Part shown: piece by piece, positions 9,436 through 17,692 of the stretch
How the letters are laid out: each line of letters starts with the position of its first letter
Position numbering within the stretch: the stretch's first letter is position 1
DNA from: Rickettsia sp.
GTDB lineage: Bacteria > Pseudomonadota > Alphaproteobacteria > Rickettsiales > Rickettsiaceae
Direction of reading: 5' to 3'
NCBI GenBank assembly: GCA_031254535.1
Contig: JAIRUG010000023.1
Coordinates: 1 to 23,143, forward strand
DNA length: 23,143 nt
Program-made: the position numbers and the translations under genes
The notes under the pieces: model-generated
Databases searched by the model: none
What the model was told of the DNA's origin: nothing
What the model saw: only the letters and a program-made list of their open reading frames with translations

Positions 9436-10926
9436 TTAACTCCGTTTATTAGAATATATAAAACTAATATTTTTTGAACCACGCTCGATTGCTGCTGCTA
9501 CTTTTATAGTATTATATTCATCAAGGGCTTTGCCTATTACTTGCATGCCAAGAGGTAAACCTCTAGAAGATAATGCAGCAGGTACAGAACAACAAGGAAG
9601 ACCGGCAAGACTAGCTGGAATAGTAAATAGATCGTTTAAATACATTGTCACAGGATTATCTTGTTTCTCACCTAAGTTAAAGGCTTCGGATGGTGCAGAT
9701 GGCAGAATTATTGCCTCAACTTGCCCAAAAGCTTTTTTAAAATCATCTGAAATCAAGCGTCTTATTTTTTGTGCTTTTAAGTAATAAGCATCCATAAGAG
9801 TAGATGAAAGCAAATAAGTACCAATCATAATACGCCTTTTAACTTCAGAACCAAAACCAGCACTCCTCGTTTTTTCATACATTTCTTCAATAGATATTCC
9901 CTCACTTCCTTCCCTAAAACCATATCTTATACCATCATATCTTGATAAATTAGATGAGGTTTCAGCAGGTGCTATCACATAATATGCAGCTAGAGCATAT
10001 TTAGAATATGGCAATGAAATATCAATAATTTCTGCCCCATCATTTTTAAGAATATCGATAGCATGCTGCCACATTTTAATAATATCCAGTTGTATACCGT
10101 CTTGTTTCATAATATCAAATGGGATCCCTATCTTCATGTTTTTTACACTAGCATTACATGCAGGTCTTAGTTGTGGTACCTCGCAGTTTATAGAAGTAGA
10201 ATCTTTCTCATCAAAACCCATCATGGCTTGTAGCATTAAGGCAATATCCTCAACAGTTCTTGTAAGCACTCCAGCTTGGTCAAGTGAACTAGCAAAAGCA
10301 ACCATACCATATCTAGAACACCTACCATATGTTGGTTTGAATCCAACAATTCCGGTATAACTGGCAGGTTGACGAACAGAGCCACCTGTATCACTCCCAA
10401 GAGCTGCCATAGCCAAAAAGGCACTGACAGAAGCTGATGCCCCTCCAGAGGATCCACCAGGAACTAATGGAGTGAAAGGTGCATCTACAGCCTTCCAAGG
10501 ACTAATAACACTACCGAAATAGCTGGTAATATTAGCAGATCCCATGGCAAATTCATCCATATTAGTCTTACCAAGCATTATTGTACCATGATCTTGAACC
10601 TTATTACTTACAGTAGATTCGTATGTTGGTATAAAGTTACTAAGCATTCTTGAACCGGCAGTAGTGAGCACTCCTTTTGTACAAAAAAGATCTTTTACAG
10701 AGATGGGAATTCCTTCTAAGGATCTTTCTACTCCCTTATGATAATTTTGATCAGCAATTTTAGCTTTCTCTAAAGCAATATCTGTAGTTTCAGTAATATA
10801 GGCATTTAGCTCTTTATGCTTATCCATTTCTTCAATATGAGCTTTAGTCAGCTCAACACACGAAAATTCTCTGTTTTTTAGAGCCTTCAGGGCTTGTGTT
10901 ATGGTTAATTTTATAATTTCTGACAT
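9436..10926 (-). CDS. gatA: Glutamyl-tRNA(Gln)/aspartyl-tRNA(Asn) amidotransferase subunit A
   Basis: The glutaminase subunit of the GatCAB complex, which converts misacylated Glu-tRNA(Gln) (and Asp-tRNA(Asn)) to the correct amide form. At 496 aa it has family length. The amidase Ser-cisSer-Lys triad is visible: K78 in PISVKDLF, the GGSSGG signature at 157-162 and nucleophile S183 in [11 protein letters not shown]. The ATG at 10926 lies 3 bases after the gatC stop, and its ribosome binding site GGAG lies inside the last codons of gatC, which suggests translational coupling. gatB, usually next in Rickettsia, is not here; nuoM follows instead. Confidence 0.97.
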   Translation of the reverse strand: MSEIIKLTITQALKALKNREFSCVELTKAHIEEMDKHKELNAYITETTDIALEKAKIADQNYHKGVERSLEGIPISVKDLFCTKGVLTTAGSRMLSNFIPTYESTVSNKVQDHGTIMLGKTNMDEFAMGSANITSYFGSVISPWKAVDAPFTPLVPGGSSGGASASVSAFLAMAALGSDTGGSVRQPASYTGIVGFKPTYGRCSRYGMVAFASSLDQAGVLTRTVEDIALMLQAMMGFDEKDSTSINCEVPQLRPACNASVKNMKIGIPFDIMKQDGIQLDIIKMWQHAIDILKNDGAEIIDISLPYSKYALAAYYVIAPAETSSNLSRYDGIRYGFREGSEGISIEEMYEKTRSAGFGSEVKRRIMIGTYLLSSTLMDAYYLKAQKIRRLISDDFKKAFGQVEAIILPSAPSEAFNLGEKQDNPVTMYLNDLFTIPASLAGLPCCSVPAALSSRGLPLGMQVIGKALDEYNTIKVAAAIERGSKNISFIYSNKRS

Positions 10927-10929
10927 ATT

Positions 10930-11232
10930 TTACTCCACTACTTTTGGCACTACAAAACATTTTACTTCTTTGGCAATATCTGCCTTATCACTTGGTAAAT
11001 TAGCAAATAATTCATCAGAGATGTCATCATACAATACTTGGTCATGTCGCATTCTTTGGTTCATGTCACAAACTGAAGTAAGTGGTTGAATGTTACTACA
11101 ATCTACATCGTTTAAAATGTCAATCATATTCATCATTTCAGTCAATTGGTAAGCAAAATTGTTTAGCTCTTCTTGGCTAAAATCAAACCTAGCAAGTTTT
11201 GCTATTCTTTGTATTTCTTCATTTGTAATCAT
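10930..11232 (-). CDS. gatC: Glutamyl-tRNA(Gln) amidotransferase subunit C
   Basis: A small stabilising subunit of GatCAB that wraps between GatA and GatB. The ATG at 11232 gives a 100-residue protein starting MITNEEIQRIAKLARFDF, which is the conserved GatC N-terminus. The longer frame to 11256 only adds eight hydrophobic residues and is less likely. Further family features are the central MMNMIDILNDVD and the end motif RHDQVLYDDISDELFANLP. It is the first gene of the gatC-gatA-nuoM unit, and about 100 AT-rich bases separate it from the MFS transporter gene upstream. Confidence 0.95.
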   Translation of the reverse strand: MITNEEIQRIAKLARFDFSQEELNNFAYQLTEMMNMIDILNDVDCSNIQPLTSVCDMNQRMRHDQVLYDDISDELFANLPSDKADIAKEVKCFVVPKVVE

Positions 11233-11333
11233 TATATACCTAAATATTAAAGTCAATGTTGTTTAAAATAATATTATACCATAAAATATATCTGCACTAA
11301 TAGCATGGAGTCATTTTATAAAAATAATTATGC

Positions 11334-12653
11334 TTATCTACGCATTGAACTATTACGTAACCTCTCTAATGTTTCAAAATGATACAGACCAAACCCATAT
11401 AATACAATGAATGGTATAAATAACATTACTATTCCCCAGTTACCAAAATAATCTATTAAATAAATTAATCCAAAAGATGTAATAACAAACATTATTGCCT
11501 TTACCATAGCCCATGAGATACTAACACATCTAAAACGTTTAAATACAGGAAATTGCTTATAAAATATTGATGTCGCTGGAAATGTTTCTATCTTAAACAT
11601 CAATATAAAAAACTGCAATAATAATAAATAGAAAGGAGACGAGATATTAATTAATAAATACGGTAAAAACATAATAGTACTAGCAAAAATCACTAATTTC
11701 ATTTTTAAAATTTTCATAGGATCTATTCTATAACTCAAATAAGTATATAGAATACTGATAAGTAAGTCTGCTATTATGACAAGCAAGTTATGAGCAATAA
11801 TTTGTTCAGAATTATAATTAAAGGTGGTTTTAAGTATAGTACCACAATGCATATATACAAAATAAAAAATAATCGGTCCAGTCGACTCAATTGATAAATA
11901 AGCTAATATAGTTTTTATATTAATTTTCTCATTTAACATTTTATGATTAGTAACATACTTTTTTTCTAAACCGAAATTTTTAAGTGCATTTAGCAATCTT
12001 GTGGTTGCATCAGCAAATTCTGGAGTTTCTCTAAGGCGTATTCTTACCACAACTCCCACCAAGGCAATCACTGCACCAGATAAAAAAGCATATCGCCAAT
12101 TAAAACCATATGAAGTGACAAGCATAGCTACACCTAAAGCAAATACTGCCCCTAGAATCGTAAATATTGTAATGGCACCAACAACAGGATATTGCATTGG
12201 TGGATTGGTTGTTTCCGTTAGATATAATGTTGCCCCTATTGCTTCTCCTAAGGATGACATGCCTTGCACTATCCGACAAATAGTGATTAATACCGAAGCA
12301 ATAATACCAATTTGATCATAAGTAGGCAAAAGAAACATCACCAAACAAGAAAATGACATCATAAAAGTTGTGACAACTACCGTAGCCTTGCGACCTACTT
12401 TATCGCCTATCCAACCAAATAGTACAGCACCAATTGGTCTAAAAACAAAAGTAGTACAGAAGGCAAGAACTGAAAGAATACTAGCACTATGTGGATCAGT
12501 TTGTGGAAAAAATAACTCATTAAGAAATACTGCCATATGTATATAGAGCATCAAGTCAAAATATTCTAGAAATGTCCCAATTGACAGCAACCCAACCGCT
12601 TCTTTTTGCTCCATGGTTAGGCTTCTTTGCTCCCGTTGTTGATATACTATCAT
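11334..12653 (-). CDS. MFS transporter, proline/betaine (ProP)-like
   Basis: A 439-residue inner-membrane protein with about 12 hydrophobic helices. The first half has EAVGLLSIGTFLEYFDLMLY and the MFS signature after helix 2, GWIGDKVGRKATVV, with FRPIGAVLFG just before it. This layout is the metabolite:proton symporter subfamily that includes ProP, of which Rickettsia carries many diverged copies. The substrate cannot be told from the sequence. The ATG at 12653 is used; an internal ATG 13 codons in (MEQKEAVG) is also possible, and neither has a strong ribosome binding site. No frameshift or missing block is apparent. Confidence 0.85.
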   Translation of the reverse strand: MIVYQQREQRSLTMEQKEAVGLLSIGTFLEYFDLMLYIHMAVFLNELFFPQTDPHSASILSVLAFCTTFVFRPIGAVLFGWIGDKVGRKATVVVTTFMMSFSCLVMFLLPTYDQIGIIASVLITICRIVQGMSSLGEAIGATLYLTETTNPPMQYPVVGAITIFTILGAVFALGVAMLVTSYGFNWRYAFLSGAVIALVGVVVRIRLRETPEFADATTRLLNALKNFGLEKKYVTNHKMLNEKINIKTILAYLSIESTGPIIFYFVYMHCGTILKTTFNYNSEQIIAHNLLVIIADLLISILYTYLSYRIDPMKILKMKLVIFASTIMFLPYLLINISSPFYLLLLQFFILMFKIETFPATSIFYKQFPVFKRFRCVSISWAMVKAIMFVITSFGLIYLIDYFGNWGIVMLFIPFIVLYGFGLYHFETLERLRNSSMRR

Positions 12654-12719
12654 TTTTTATCTTTAATACTTAATTCACCTTACACATGGCATTTAAAATC
12701 CATAGAGAAAATAACCTAA

Positions 12720-12815
12720 CGTCATTGCGAGGAGCCACTATTGGTGGCGACGAAGCAATCTATTTCACCCACTCTCTTGGATTGCTTCGTCGGCTTACTT
12801 CTTCTCGCAATGACG
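12720..12815. repeat. Palindromic element, full length
   Basis: Left arm CGTCATTGCGAGGA with inner hairpin GCCACTATTGGTGGC, spacer, then right arm TTGGATTGCTTCGTCGGC ending TCGCAATGACG. It is preceded by a leader (about 12670-12719, AATTCACCTTAC...) that is also found beside other copies. It lies between the MFS gene and frr, downstream of frr. Confidence 0.85.
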
Positions 12816-12849
12816 GTGGTACCCTTAACAAAATATTTGTGGATAATAG

Positions 12850-12945
12850 TAAGCCTCAAATCCTCACGTACATTTTCGTATTGCTTGCGGTTTTGCGGAT
12901 ACCCGCTTCTAAAACTGATTCAAAAAATCTTCATCTGGCAACAGT
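12850..12945. repeat. Second repeat type, RPE-like
   Basis: This stretch differs from the main palindrome family. It contains CCTCACGTACATTTTCGTA and the hairpin-prone GCGGTTTTGCGGATACCCGC. Part of it resembles the reverse complement of the coxB insert (shared CCTCA, GTAC, TTT, GCGGT, CGG). On the minus strand it can be read as FFESVLEAGIRKTASNTKMY, a type of peptide that I associate from memory with Rickettsia repeat insertions. It abuts the 3' end of frr. Assignment to a numbered RPE family needs a search. Confidence 0.5.
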
Positions 12946-12952
12946 TAGTCCC

Positions 12953-13513
12953 TTAAACTGTCATTATTTCTTGTTCTTTTTGTTTAACATGCAAGTCTAC
13001 CTTATTACTATACTCATCAGTTAATTTTTGAATTTCTTCTGAAAAATTATGGTATTCATCCTTAGTTATGCTATTGTCTTTTTCTAACTTTTTTAAATCT
13101 TCATTACCGTCCCTTCTTATATTACGCAAAGCAATTTTAGTATTTTCTCCATATTTGTAAGCAAATTTAACAAGCTCTTTACGACGTTCTTCAGTAAGTA
13201 GTGGAATGGTGATTCTGACTAACTGCCCATCTGATGAGGGATTTAGACCTAGATTTGCATCAACAATGGCTTTTTCCACAGCTTTTACCATAGATTTATC
13301 CCACACCTGCACCGTAATAGTTCGTGCATCTGGGGTCGAAAGACTCGCTACTTGTGACAAGGGCATTTTATCTCCATACGCTTCAACTAATACCGGGTCA
13401 AGTAAATTAACTGAAGCCCTACTAGTTCTAAGACCCTTAAGTTCATGATCTAATATCTTAAGTGAATTATCCATTTTTGATTGCATCTCTTTATGTATAG
13501 CTGCTTTTTCCAT
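12953..13513 (-). CDS. frr: Ribosome recycling factor
   Basis: It splits post-termination ribosomes together with EF-G. At 186 aa it matches the family (about 185). The three-helix bundle and inserted beta domain are visible: [17 protein letters not shown] (26-42), [16 protein letters not shown] (57-72), the loop [11 protein letters not shown] and the helical end [17 protein letters not shown], then [11 protein letters not shown]. The ATG at 13513 follows the pyrH stop by 5 bases, with AAGAAGG of the pyrH tail serving as ribosome binding site, so it is coupled to pyrH. The pyrH-frr order is conserved in many bacteria. Confidence 0.98.
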   Translation of the reverse strand: MEKAAIHKEMQSKMDNSLKILDHELKGLRTSRASVNLLDPVLVEAYGDKMPLSQVASLSTPDARTITVQVWDKSMVKAVEKAIVDANLGLNPSSDGQLVRITIPLLTEERRKELVKFAYKYGENTKIALRNIRRDGNEDLKKLEKDNSITKDEYHNFSEEIQKLTDEYSNKVDLHVKQKEQEIMTV

Positions 13514-13518
13514 ACCTA

Positions 13519-14235
13519 TTAACCTTCTTGAATTTTTGTATACTCACCTTTTCCTTGCAGTACTTTTGCAAAATTACTTTTCTCTTTAATTGAAAATACT
13601 TTAATTGGCAAGTTATTTTCTCTAGCCACGGCAACAGCAGCAATATCCATAACTTGTAAATTCTCTTTTAGAAGATTAGTATAGCTGATAGTGGAGTATT
13701 TTACTGCATTAGGGTTTTTTGTTGGATCCGAATCATATACACCATCAACTTTAGTGCCTTTTAATAATAAATCACAGTTCATTTCAATGGCTCTTAAGAC
13801 ACCTGCACTATCAGTAGTACAAAATGGATTACCAGTTCCGCCGGAAAAAATTACTACTCTATCTCTTTCTATATGTCTTTTTGCTTTACGACGTATATAA
13901 GGCTCACAAACGCTTACCATGGGGATTGCCGAAAGGACTCTAGTATGAACACCTAAACTTTCCATAATATTTTGTAAGGTAAGTGCGTTTATTACTGTAC
14001 CAAGCATGCCAATATAATCACCGGCAGCTCTTTCAATACCAAATGAGGCATTAGTGCCACGATAAATATTACCACCACCTACAACCACACATACCTGTAC
14101 ACCAAGATCTATTGCTTCCTTTATATCCTCAGCAATCCTTAATATTACAGAATATTCGTGACCAAATTGCTTATCACCCATTAAGGCTTCGCCAGAAACT
14201 TTTAGCAAGACCCGTTTATATTTCAAATATGACAT
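13519..14235 (-). CDS. pyrH: Uridylate kinase (UMP kinase)
   Basis: It phosphorylates UMP to UDP with ATP, as a hexameric cytoplasmic enzyme of the amino-acid-kinase fold. At 238 aa it has family length. Motifs: [11 protein letters not shown] (13-23) at the phosphate site, [13 protein letters not shown] in the UMP loop, [44 protein letters not shown], and the C-terminal [20 protein letters not shown]. It is first of the pyrH-frr unit, with a leader of about 115 bases if the -10 at 14357-14362 is used. Confidence 0.98.
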   Translation of the reverse strand: MSYLKYKRVLLKVSGEALMGDKQFGHEYSVILRIAEDIKEAIDLGVQVCVVVGGGNIYRGTNASFGIERAAGDYIGMLGTVINALTLQNIMESLGVHTRVLSAIPMVSVCEPYIRRKAKRHIERDRVVIFSGGTGNPFCTTDSAGVLRAIEMNCDLLLKGTKVDGVYDSDPTKNPNAVKYSTISYTNLLKENLQVMDIAAVAVARENNLPIKVFSIKEKSNFAKVLQGKGEYTKIQEG

Positions 14236-14347
14236 AAATTTTACATTCTTGTTAAATTCTTGATTTCTATAAATTCTCTATACAAACCTACTTGGTATCC
14301 GTGGAAGGAGCCTCTTATAACTACTAAAACTAATCAAACTATTATTT

Positions 14348-14374
14348 TTGTCAAGTATTATAGTTGTTTGACAA
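14348..14374 (-). promoter_or_regulatory. Putative pyrH promoter inside a symmetric operator-like site
   Basis: A perfect -10 hexamer TATAAT reads on the minus strand at 14362-14357. It lies between two perfect 7-base inverted arms, TTGTCAA (14348-14354) and TTGACAA (14368-14374). The -35 upstream is weak (ATTTAT at 17 bases). The symmetry could mark a repressor site, or may be chance in AT-rich DNA. It is the best promoter candidate in the 502-base gap 14236-14737; the rest of that gap is AT-rich sequence and two palindromic elements. Confidence 0.35.
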
Positions 14375-14505
14375 TAATTATAAATTTAAAAACGTTGGTT
14401 TAAAACAAGGTACGATTACACTTATCAAGTTAAATATAATGTTAATTAGCAATTCACCTTACGCATAACCCCCACGGCAGTTTAAAAATTGCAGAAAAGT
14501 ACAAG

Positions 14506-14596
14506 ACGTCATTGCTAAGGACCACTTTGTGGCAACGAAGCAATCTAATGAATGTGGATTGCCACGACCTACTTGCGTGGTCTCGCTAATAGACGT
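14506..14596. repeat. Palindromic element, variant end GCTAATAGACG
   Basis: Left arm ACGTCATTGCTAAGGACC with hairpin CCACTTTGTGG and CGAAGCAATC; right arm TGGATTGCCACGACC with CCACGACCTACTTGCGTGG and the altered terminus TCGCTAATAGACGT. The right 65 bases are nearly identical to 17500-17564. It is preceded by the shared leader AATTCACCTTACGC... (about 14453-14505). Confidence 0.8.
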
Positions 14597-14609
14597 GTAT
14601 GCACCTCAA

Positions 14610-14706
14610 ACGTCATTGCGAGAAGGCGTAGCCGACGAAGCAATCCAGGAAGGTGGGTATAAATGGATTGCTTCGTCGTGTTTCACTACTGCTCGCTAAT
14701 AGACGT
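14610..14706. repeat. Palindromic element, second of a tandem pair
   Basis: It starts ACGTCATTGCGAGAAGGCGTAGCC, then CGACGAAGCAATCC, spacer, then ATGGATTGCTTCGTCG and ends TCGCTAATAGACG. It is separated by only 13 bases from the previous element and lies just downstream of the merR stop. Confidence 0.8.
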
Positions 14707-14737
14707 TTAAGCGAAGCTATACATCTCATTAATTTTG

Positions 14738-15043
14738 TCAACAGAATCTAGAAAGAATTTGCTGGATAGTTAACGATAAATCATAAAAATTTTTGATTAG
14801 ACAATCAATCTTATTTATTTGATTATCTAGTAGATTAACAGAGTGCTCTAATTCTATCGATACATTCTTGTTTGCCATATAGAGCTTCAAATATTCAATA
14901 TCCTGGCTTGTATAATATCGTCTATTACGTATCTTATGTATAGATAGGTTTGGCGATACACACTCTAGATATCTTAGTTGGTGAGGGTGAATATTTAGAA
15001 GTTTTGTTACTTCACCAATAGAATAATATTTTTTATCCTGCAT
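14738..15043 (-). CDS. MerR-family HTH regulator
   Basis: A 101-residue protein with an N-terminal winged helix-turn-helix of MerR type: YYSIGEVTKLLNIHPHQLRYLE, then an arginine-rich wing (HKIRNRRYYTSQDIEYLKLY), then a helical coil up to about residue 98 that would pair two monomers. It has no cysteine-rich metal loop and no ligand domain, so the signal sensed is unknown. It overlaps the IHF-like gene by 11 bases. An ihf-merR pair after fabH is common in alphaproteobacteria, which supports the call. Confidence 0.85.
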   Translation of the reverse strand: MQDKKYYSIGEVTKLLNIHPHQLRYLECVSPNLSIHKIRNRRYYTSQDIEYLKLYMANKNVSIELEHSVNLLDNQINKIDCLIKNFYDLSLTIQQILSRFC

Positions 15044-15353
15044 TTTTATTAATTAATAATTTTAATTTTCTAGCTGGTATAAAACGTATTACTTCTTTTT
15101 CTGGAATTATCACAGCCTCTTTTGTATGAAAATTTATACTAGGTCTAGGTTTTTTTATGCTAGTACAGAAACTGCCAAAACCTGCTAACGTCAATCTTTG
15201 CTTGCTTGCCATTTGCTGAATATTGCTAAATATTTGATCGACTATTTCTTCGCATATAAAACTTGATAGCCCCAATTTAGCTTTTAACATATAAGCAATT
15301 TTTTCTTTAGTAATAGAGGACACGCAAGCTGGGCTCTTTTCTCTTACCATCAT
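15033..15353 (-). CDS. ihfA: HU/IHF-family DNA-bending protein (IHF alpha-like)
   Basis: A nucleoid-associated protein that bends DNA as a dimer. The HU/IHF fold is clear: SSITKEKIAYMLKAKLGLS for the helical dimer part, then ICEEIVDQIFSNIQQ, then the strand LTLAGFGSFCTSIKK and the arm region PRPSINFHTKEAVIIPE followed by VIRFIPARKLK. The frame is open to 15410 inside fabH, but the ATG at 15353 has AGGTGG 5 bases upstream and gives 106 residues, close to the family size; ATG at 15350 is equally possible. The position after fabH favours the alpha subunit rather than HU. Confidence 0.85.
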   Translation of the reverse strand: MMVREKSPACVSSITKEKIAYMLKAKLGLSSFICEEIVDQIFSNIQQMASKQRLTLAGFGSFCTSIKKPRPSINFHTKEAVIIPEKEVIRFIPARKLKLLINKNAG

Positions 15354-15382
15354 AAAATCCACCTGGATTAACCCCATAGTTG

Positions 15383-16336
15383 TTACCATCTGATTAAAGC
15401 TGATCCCCAAGTTACTCCAGCACCAATAGCCGTGAAAAGCAATATATCACCTCTTTTGATATTACCATAAGATTTAAGAGAAGCAAGGGCTAAAGGAATT
15501 GAAGCAGCGGAACAATTAGCATGTTTTGCAACCGTTTTTACTACTTTACTTGGGTTAATCTTTAGTCGTTTCGCAACTGCATCTATAATTCTTACATTTG
15601 CCTGATGTGGAATAAAATGGTTAATATCCTCTGCGGTAAAGTTATTATTATACAATATTTCTTCACCTGTTTTACTCATCTTTTCTACTGCATGTCTAAA
15701 AACTTCCTGCCCTTTCATTTTTATTTTACCGCTTTTGCCATTGCTACTTATACCACCATTAGTGTAAAGAATATCATGATAATGACCATCTGAATAAATA
15801 TTACTATCTATTATACCGGAATTATCATCGCTATATTGCAAAATTACCGCACCAGCACCGTCACCAAATAAAATACAAGTATTTCTATCGCTCCAATCTA
15901 TTAGAGATGACATTTTTTCAGCACCAACTAATAATAGTGTTTTATATTTTCTAGATTTCATCAAAGAATCGGCAACATGTAAACCGTATACAAAGCCCGA
16001 ACATACCGCTTGTAGGTCAAATGCAGGTACATTACCAAACCCAAAATAATCTTGTAACTTAGAGGCGGTAGAAGGAAAACTATTGTCCGGAGTAGTGGTG
16101 CAGGTAATTATCAAATCTATAGATGATGCCTTTAATCCAGCATCATCTATAGCATTTTGACTTGCTTTAATAGCTAAATGTGATGTATATTCATCATCAG
16201 CCGCGATATGTCTTTGTAATATACCAGTCCTTGAGCGAATCCATTCATCATTAGTATCAACCGATAATGATAATTCTGAGTTACTAATAATACGCTCCGG
16301 CAAATAGGCTCCACACCCAAGAATTTTACAAGCCAT
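15383..16336 (-). CDS. fabH: Beta-ketoacyl-ACP synthase III
   Basis: It starts type II fatty acid synthesis by condensing acetyl-CoA with malonyl-ACP. At 317 aa it has family length. The Cys-His-Asn triad is complete: C112 in [13 protein letters not shown]244 in [10 protein letters not shown] and N274 in [14 protein letters not shown]. The ATG at 16336 is only 6 bases from the rpmF stop and has no clear ribosome binding site, so it may depend on coupling. In Rickettsia and many other bacteria plsX sits between rpmF and fabH; here it is missing. Confidence 0.97.
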   Translation of the reverse strand: MACKILGCGAYLPERIISNSELSLSVDTNDEWIRSRTGILQRHIAADDEYTSHLAIKASQNAIDDAGLKASSIDLIITCTTTPDNSFPSTASKLQDYFGFGNVPAFDLQAVCSGFVYGLHVADSLMKSRKYKTLLLVGAEKMSSLIDWSDRNTCILFGDGAGAVILQYSDDNSGIIDSNIYSDGHYHDILYTNGGISSNGKSGKIKMKGQEVFRHAVEKMSKTGEEILYNNNFTAEDINHFIPHQANVRIIDAVAKRLKINPSKVVKTVAKHANCSAASIPLALASLKSYGNIKRGDILLFTAIGAGVTWGSALIRW

Positions 16337-16342
16337 TCTGGT

Positions 16343-16543
16343 TTATGCTACTTCTTCATCTTCTTCTTGTTTCTTGACAATAACTTGACGACCATTATAT
16401 GTGCCATCAGCTAAAGATATATGATGAGGAAGTTTATATTCCCCCGTTTGAGAATCTATTACTACATTAATTTTACCAAGTGCAAGGTGAGAACGCCTCA
16501 TATTACGTCTTGATTTTGATGTTTTCTTTTTTGGAATTGCCAT
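16343..16543 (-). CDS. rpmF: 50S ribosomal protein L32
   Basis: A 66-residue basic ribosomal protein. It opens [19 protein letters not shown], the family start, followed by [17 protein letters not shown]. Length and sequence match Rickettsia L32, including an acidic tail (EEDEEVA). AAGAGG lies 4 bases upstream of the ATG. It is first of the rpmF-fabH-ihf-merR unit and divergent from the BamE-like gene. Confidence 0.98.
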   Translation of the reverse strand: MAIPKKKTSKSRRNMRRSHLALGKINVVIDSQTGEYKLPHHISLADGTYNGRQVIVKKQEEDEEVA

Positions 16544-16581
16544 ATAGCCTCTTAAAAATTACACTTTATGATAAAAAGTAT

Positions 16582-16609
16582 TTGTCAAATCGATGGAGCA
16601 GTATATTAT
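16582..16609 (+). promoter_or_regulatory. Sigma70-like promoter for the BamE-like gene, overlapping an rpmF promoter
   Basis: TTGTCA (16582-16587), a 16-base spacer and TATTAT (16604-16609) point to the plus strand, 40 bases before the chosen ATG at 16650. The same bases carry TTGACA on the minus strand (within TTTGTCAA) and a TATAAT on the minus strand near 16606-16611, so the divergent rpmF start may share the site. This is a pattern match only. Confidence 0.45.
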
Positions 16610-16649
16610 ACTTTTATTACAAAATCTAGGTATTTTAAACATAAACTTT

Positions 16650-17111
16650 ATGAAATTTTTTATAATTCGAACTTTTGTTATTTCGTCAATATTACTCACA
16701 TTGTGTAGTTGTCAAACTATAGAATCAAGGGGGCAGTATGTTGATGATAATTTATTAGCTACGCTTGAAGAAAAAAGGCTTAGCAAATCGGAGGTAGAAG
16801 ATTTAATTGGTACACCAACAATTATACCTAACTATACTCCTAATACTTGGTATTATGTTCAACGTTCCTTAGCTAAGAGAGCATGGCTTGAACCAAAAGT
16901 AATTGAACAAAAAATAGTAAGAATTGCTTTTAATAAAAAAGATATAATTGAGGAAGTTTTAGTACTTAATGACTCACATAAAGATGATATAAATATGATT
17001 AGAGAATACACGAAAACTTATGGTACAGAATTAAATGGACTACAAAAATTTGTGAAGAACATTGGTAGGTTCAATAAAACTACTGAGGGAAAAAAGACAA
17101 AGAAACGATAA
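16650..17111 (+). CDS. bamE: BamE/SmpA-like outer membrane lipoprotein
   Basis: Probable small lipoprotein of the BAM complex, which inserts outer membrane beta-barrel proteins. The ATG at 16650 gives 153 residues with a lipoprotein signal: basic start MKFFIIR, hydrophobic core VISSILLTL and lipobox LCSC with acylated C21. The longer frame from 16593 adds 19 residues ahead of the signal and is unlikely. The SmpA/OmlA fold is seen in LSKSEVEDLIGTPTIIPNY, NTWYYVQR and IVRIAFNKKDIIEEV. The C-terminus is a lysine-rich tail (TTEGKKTKKR). It is followed by tRNA-Glu in the same direction. Confidence 0.85.
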   Translation: MKFFIIRTFVISSILLTLCSCQTIESRGQYVDDNLLATLEEKRLSKSEVEDLIGTPTIIPNYTPNTWYYVQRSLAKRAWLEPKVIEQKIVRIAFNKKDIIEEVLVLNDSHKDDINMIREYTKTYGTELNGLQKFVKNIGRFNKTTEGKKTKKR

Positions 17112-17177
17112 AGTCATGCTTGCAATATTTCATGGATACTGTATAAACTGAACGCTGATAGTTCTTAATCTTTCGAA

Positions 17178-17183
17178 TATACT
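17178..17183 (+). promoter_or_regulatory. Candidate -10 for tRNA-Glu
   Basis: TATACT with CTGATA 17 bases upstream (17155-17160) would start transcription about 35 bases before the tRNA. A second candidate is TTGCAA (17120-17125), 16-base spacer and TATAAA (17142-17147). Neither is strong. Confidence 0.25.
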
Positions 17184-17224
17184 CCTTGCAAATAAAGAGT
17201 TAATAGACGAACTAAAGAGTTTAT

Positions 17225-17299
17225 GGCCCCTTCGTCTAGTGGTTAGGACGTTACCCTTTCACGGTGAAAACACGGGTTCAAGTCCCGTAGGGGTCACCA
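17225..17299 (+). tRNA. tRNA-Glu (UUC)
   Basis: A full cloverleaf of 75 nt with encoded CCA. The acceptor stem pairs GGCCCCT with AGGGGTC (one G-U), the T arm is CGGGTTCAAGTCCCG and the anticodon loop is CTTTCAC with anticodon TTC at 17258-17260 on a five-pair stem (TTACC/GGTGA). This charged tRNA is also the glutamate donor form related to the GatCAB reaction, but their proximity here is probably chance. Confidence 0.97.
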
Positions 17300-17469
17300 G
17301 ATTTTTTCGTAGTTTTAGTCATTGAGATGCTAATACTCATAAGCTTCCCTCTTAAGAAATTATTAGGTAAACATTGCTTTGGTAGAACACCAATACAAAC
17401 TTTTAGGATTCACTTAATATATTGCTAAAGATAAAAATATTGGTACTATAACGCGAGTTACCAATTAAA

Positions 17470-17564
17470 ACGTCATGGCTCAGAGTCTCTGGAAGCGGCG
17501 ACGTAGCAATCTAATGAATGTGGATTGGCCACGACCTACTTGCGTGGTCTCGCTAATAGATGCG
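17470..17564. repeat. Palindromic element, degraded left arm
   Basis: The left arm is eroded (ACGTCATGGCTCAGAGTCTC...GCGGCGACGTAGCAATC). The right arm, from TAATGAATGTGGATTGG to CTCGCTAATAGATGCG, nearly matches the copy at 14506-14596. It lies in the 867-base stretch 17300-18166. The part before it (17300-17469) shows nothing I can name. Confidence 0.75.
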
Positions 17565-17581
17565 TTTTAGATTTACCTACA

Positions 17582-17677
17582 ACGTCATTGCGAGGAGCTA
17601 CTTTAGTAGCGACGAAGCAATCCAGAAAGTGACTAGAAATGAATTGCTTTGTCGGCTCACACCTCCTCGCAATGACG
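17582..17677. repeat. Palindromic element, full length
   Basis: ACGTCATTGCGAGGAGC with hairpin GCTACTTTAGTAGC and GACGAAGCAATCCA, spacer, then GAATTGCTTTGTCGGC and CCTCCTCGCAATGACG. Second of three consecutive copies downstream of tRNA-Glu. Confidence 0.85.
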
Positions 17678-17692
17678 ATTGAAGCACATAAT

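Noticed and set aside
12686..13024. Plus-strand open frames of 112 and 71 aa between the MFS gene and frr
   Set aside because: They read through a palindromic element, the RPE-like stretch and the antisense of frr; no conserved protein signal or ribosome binding site.
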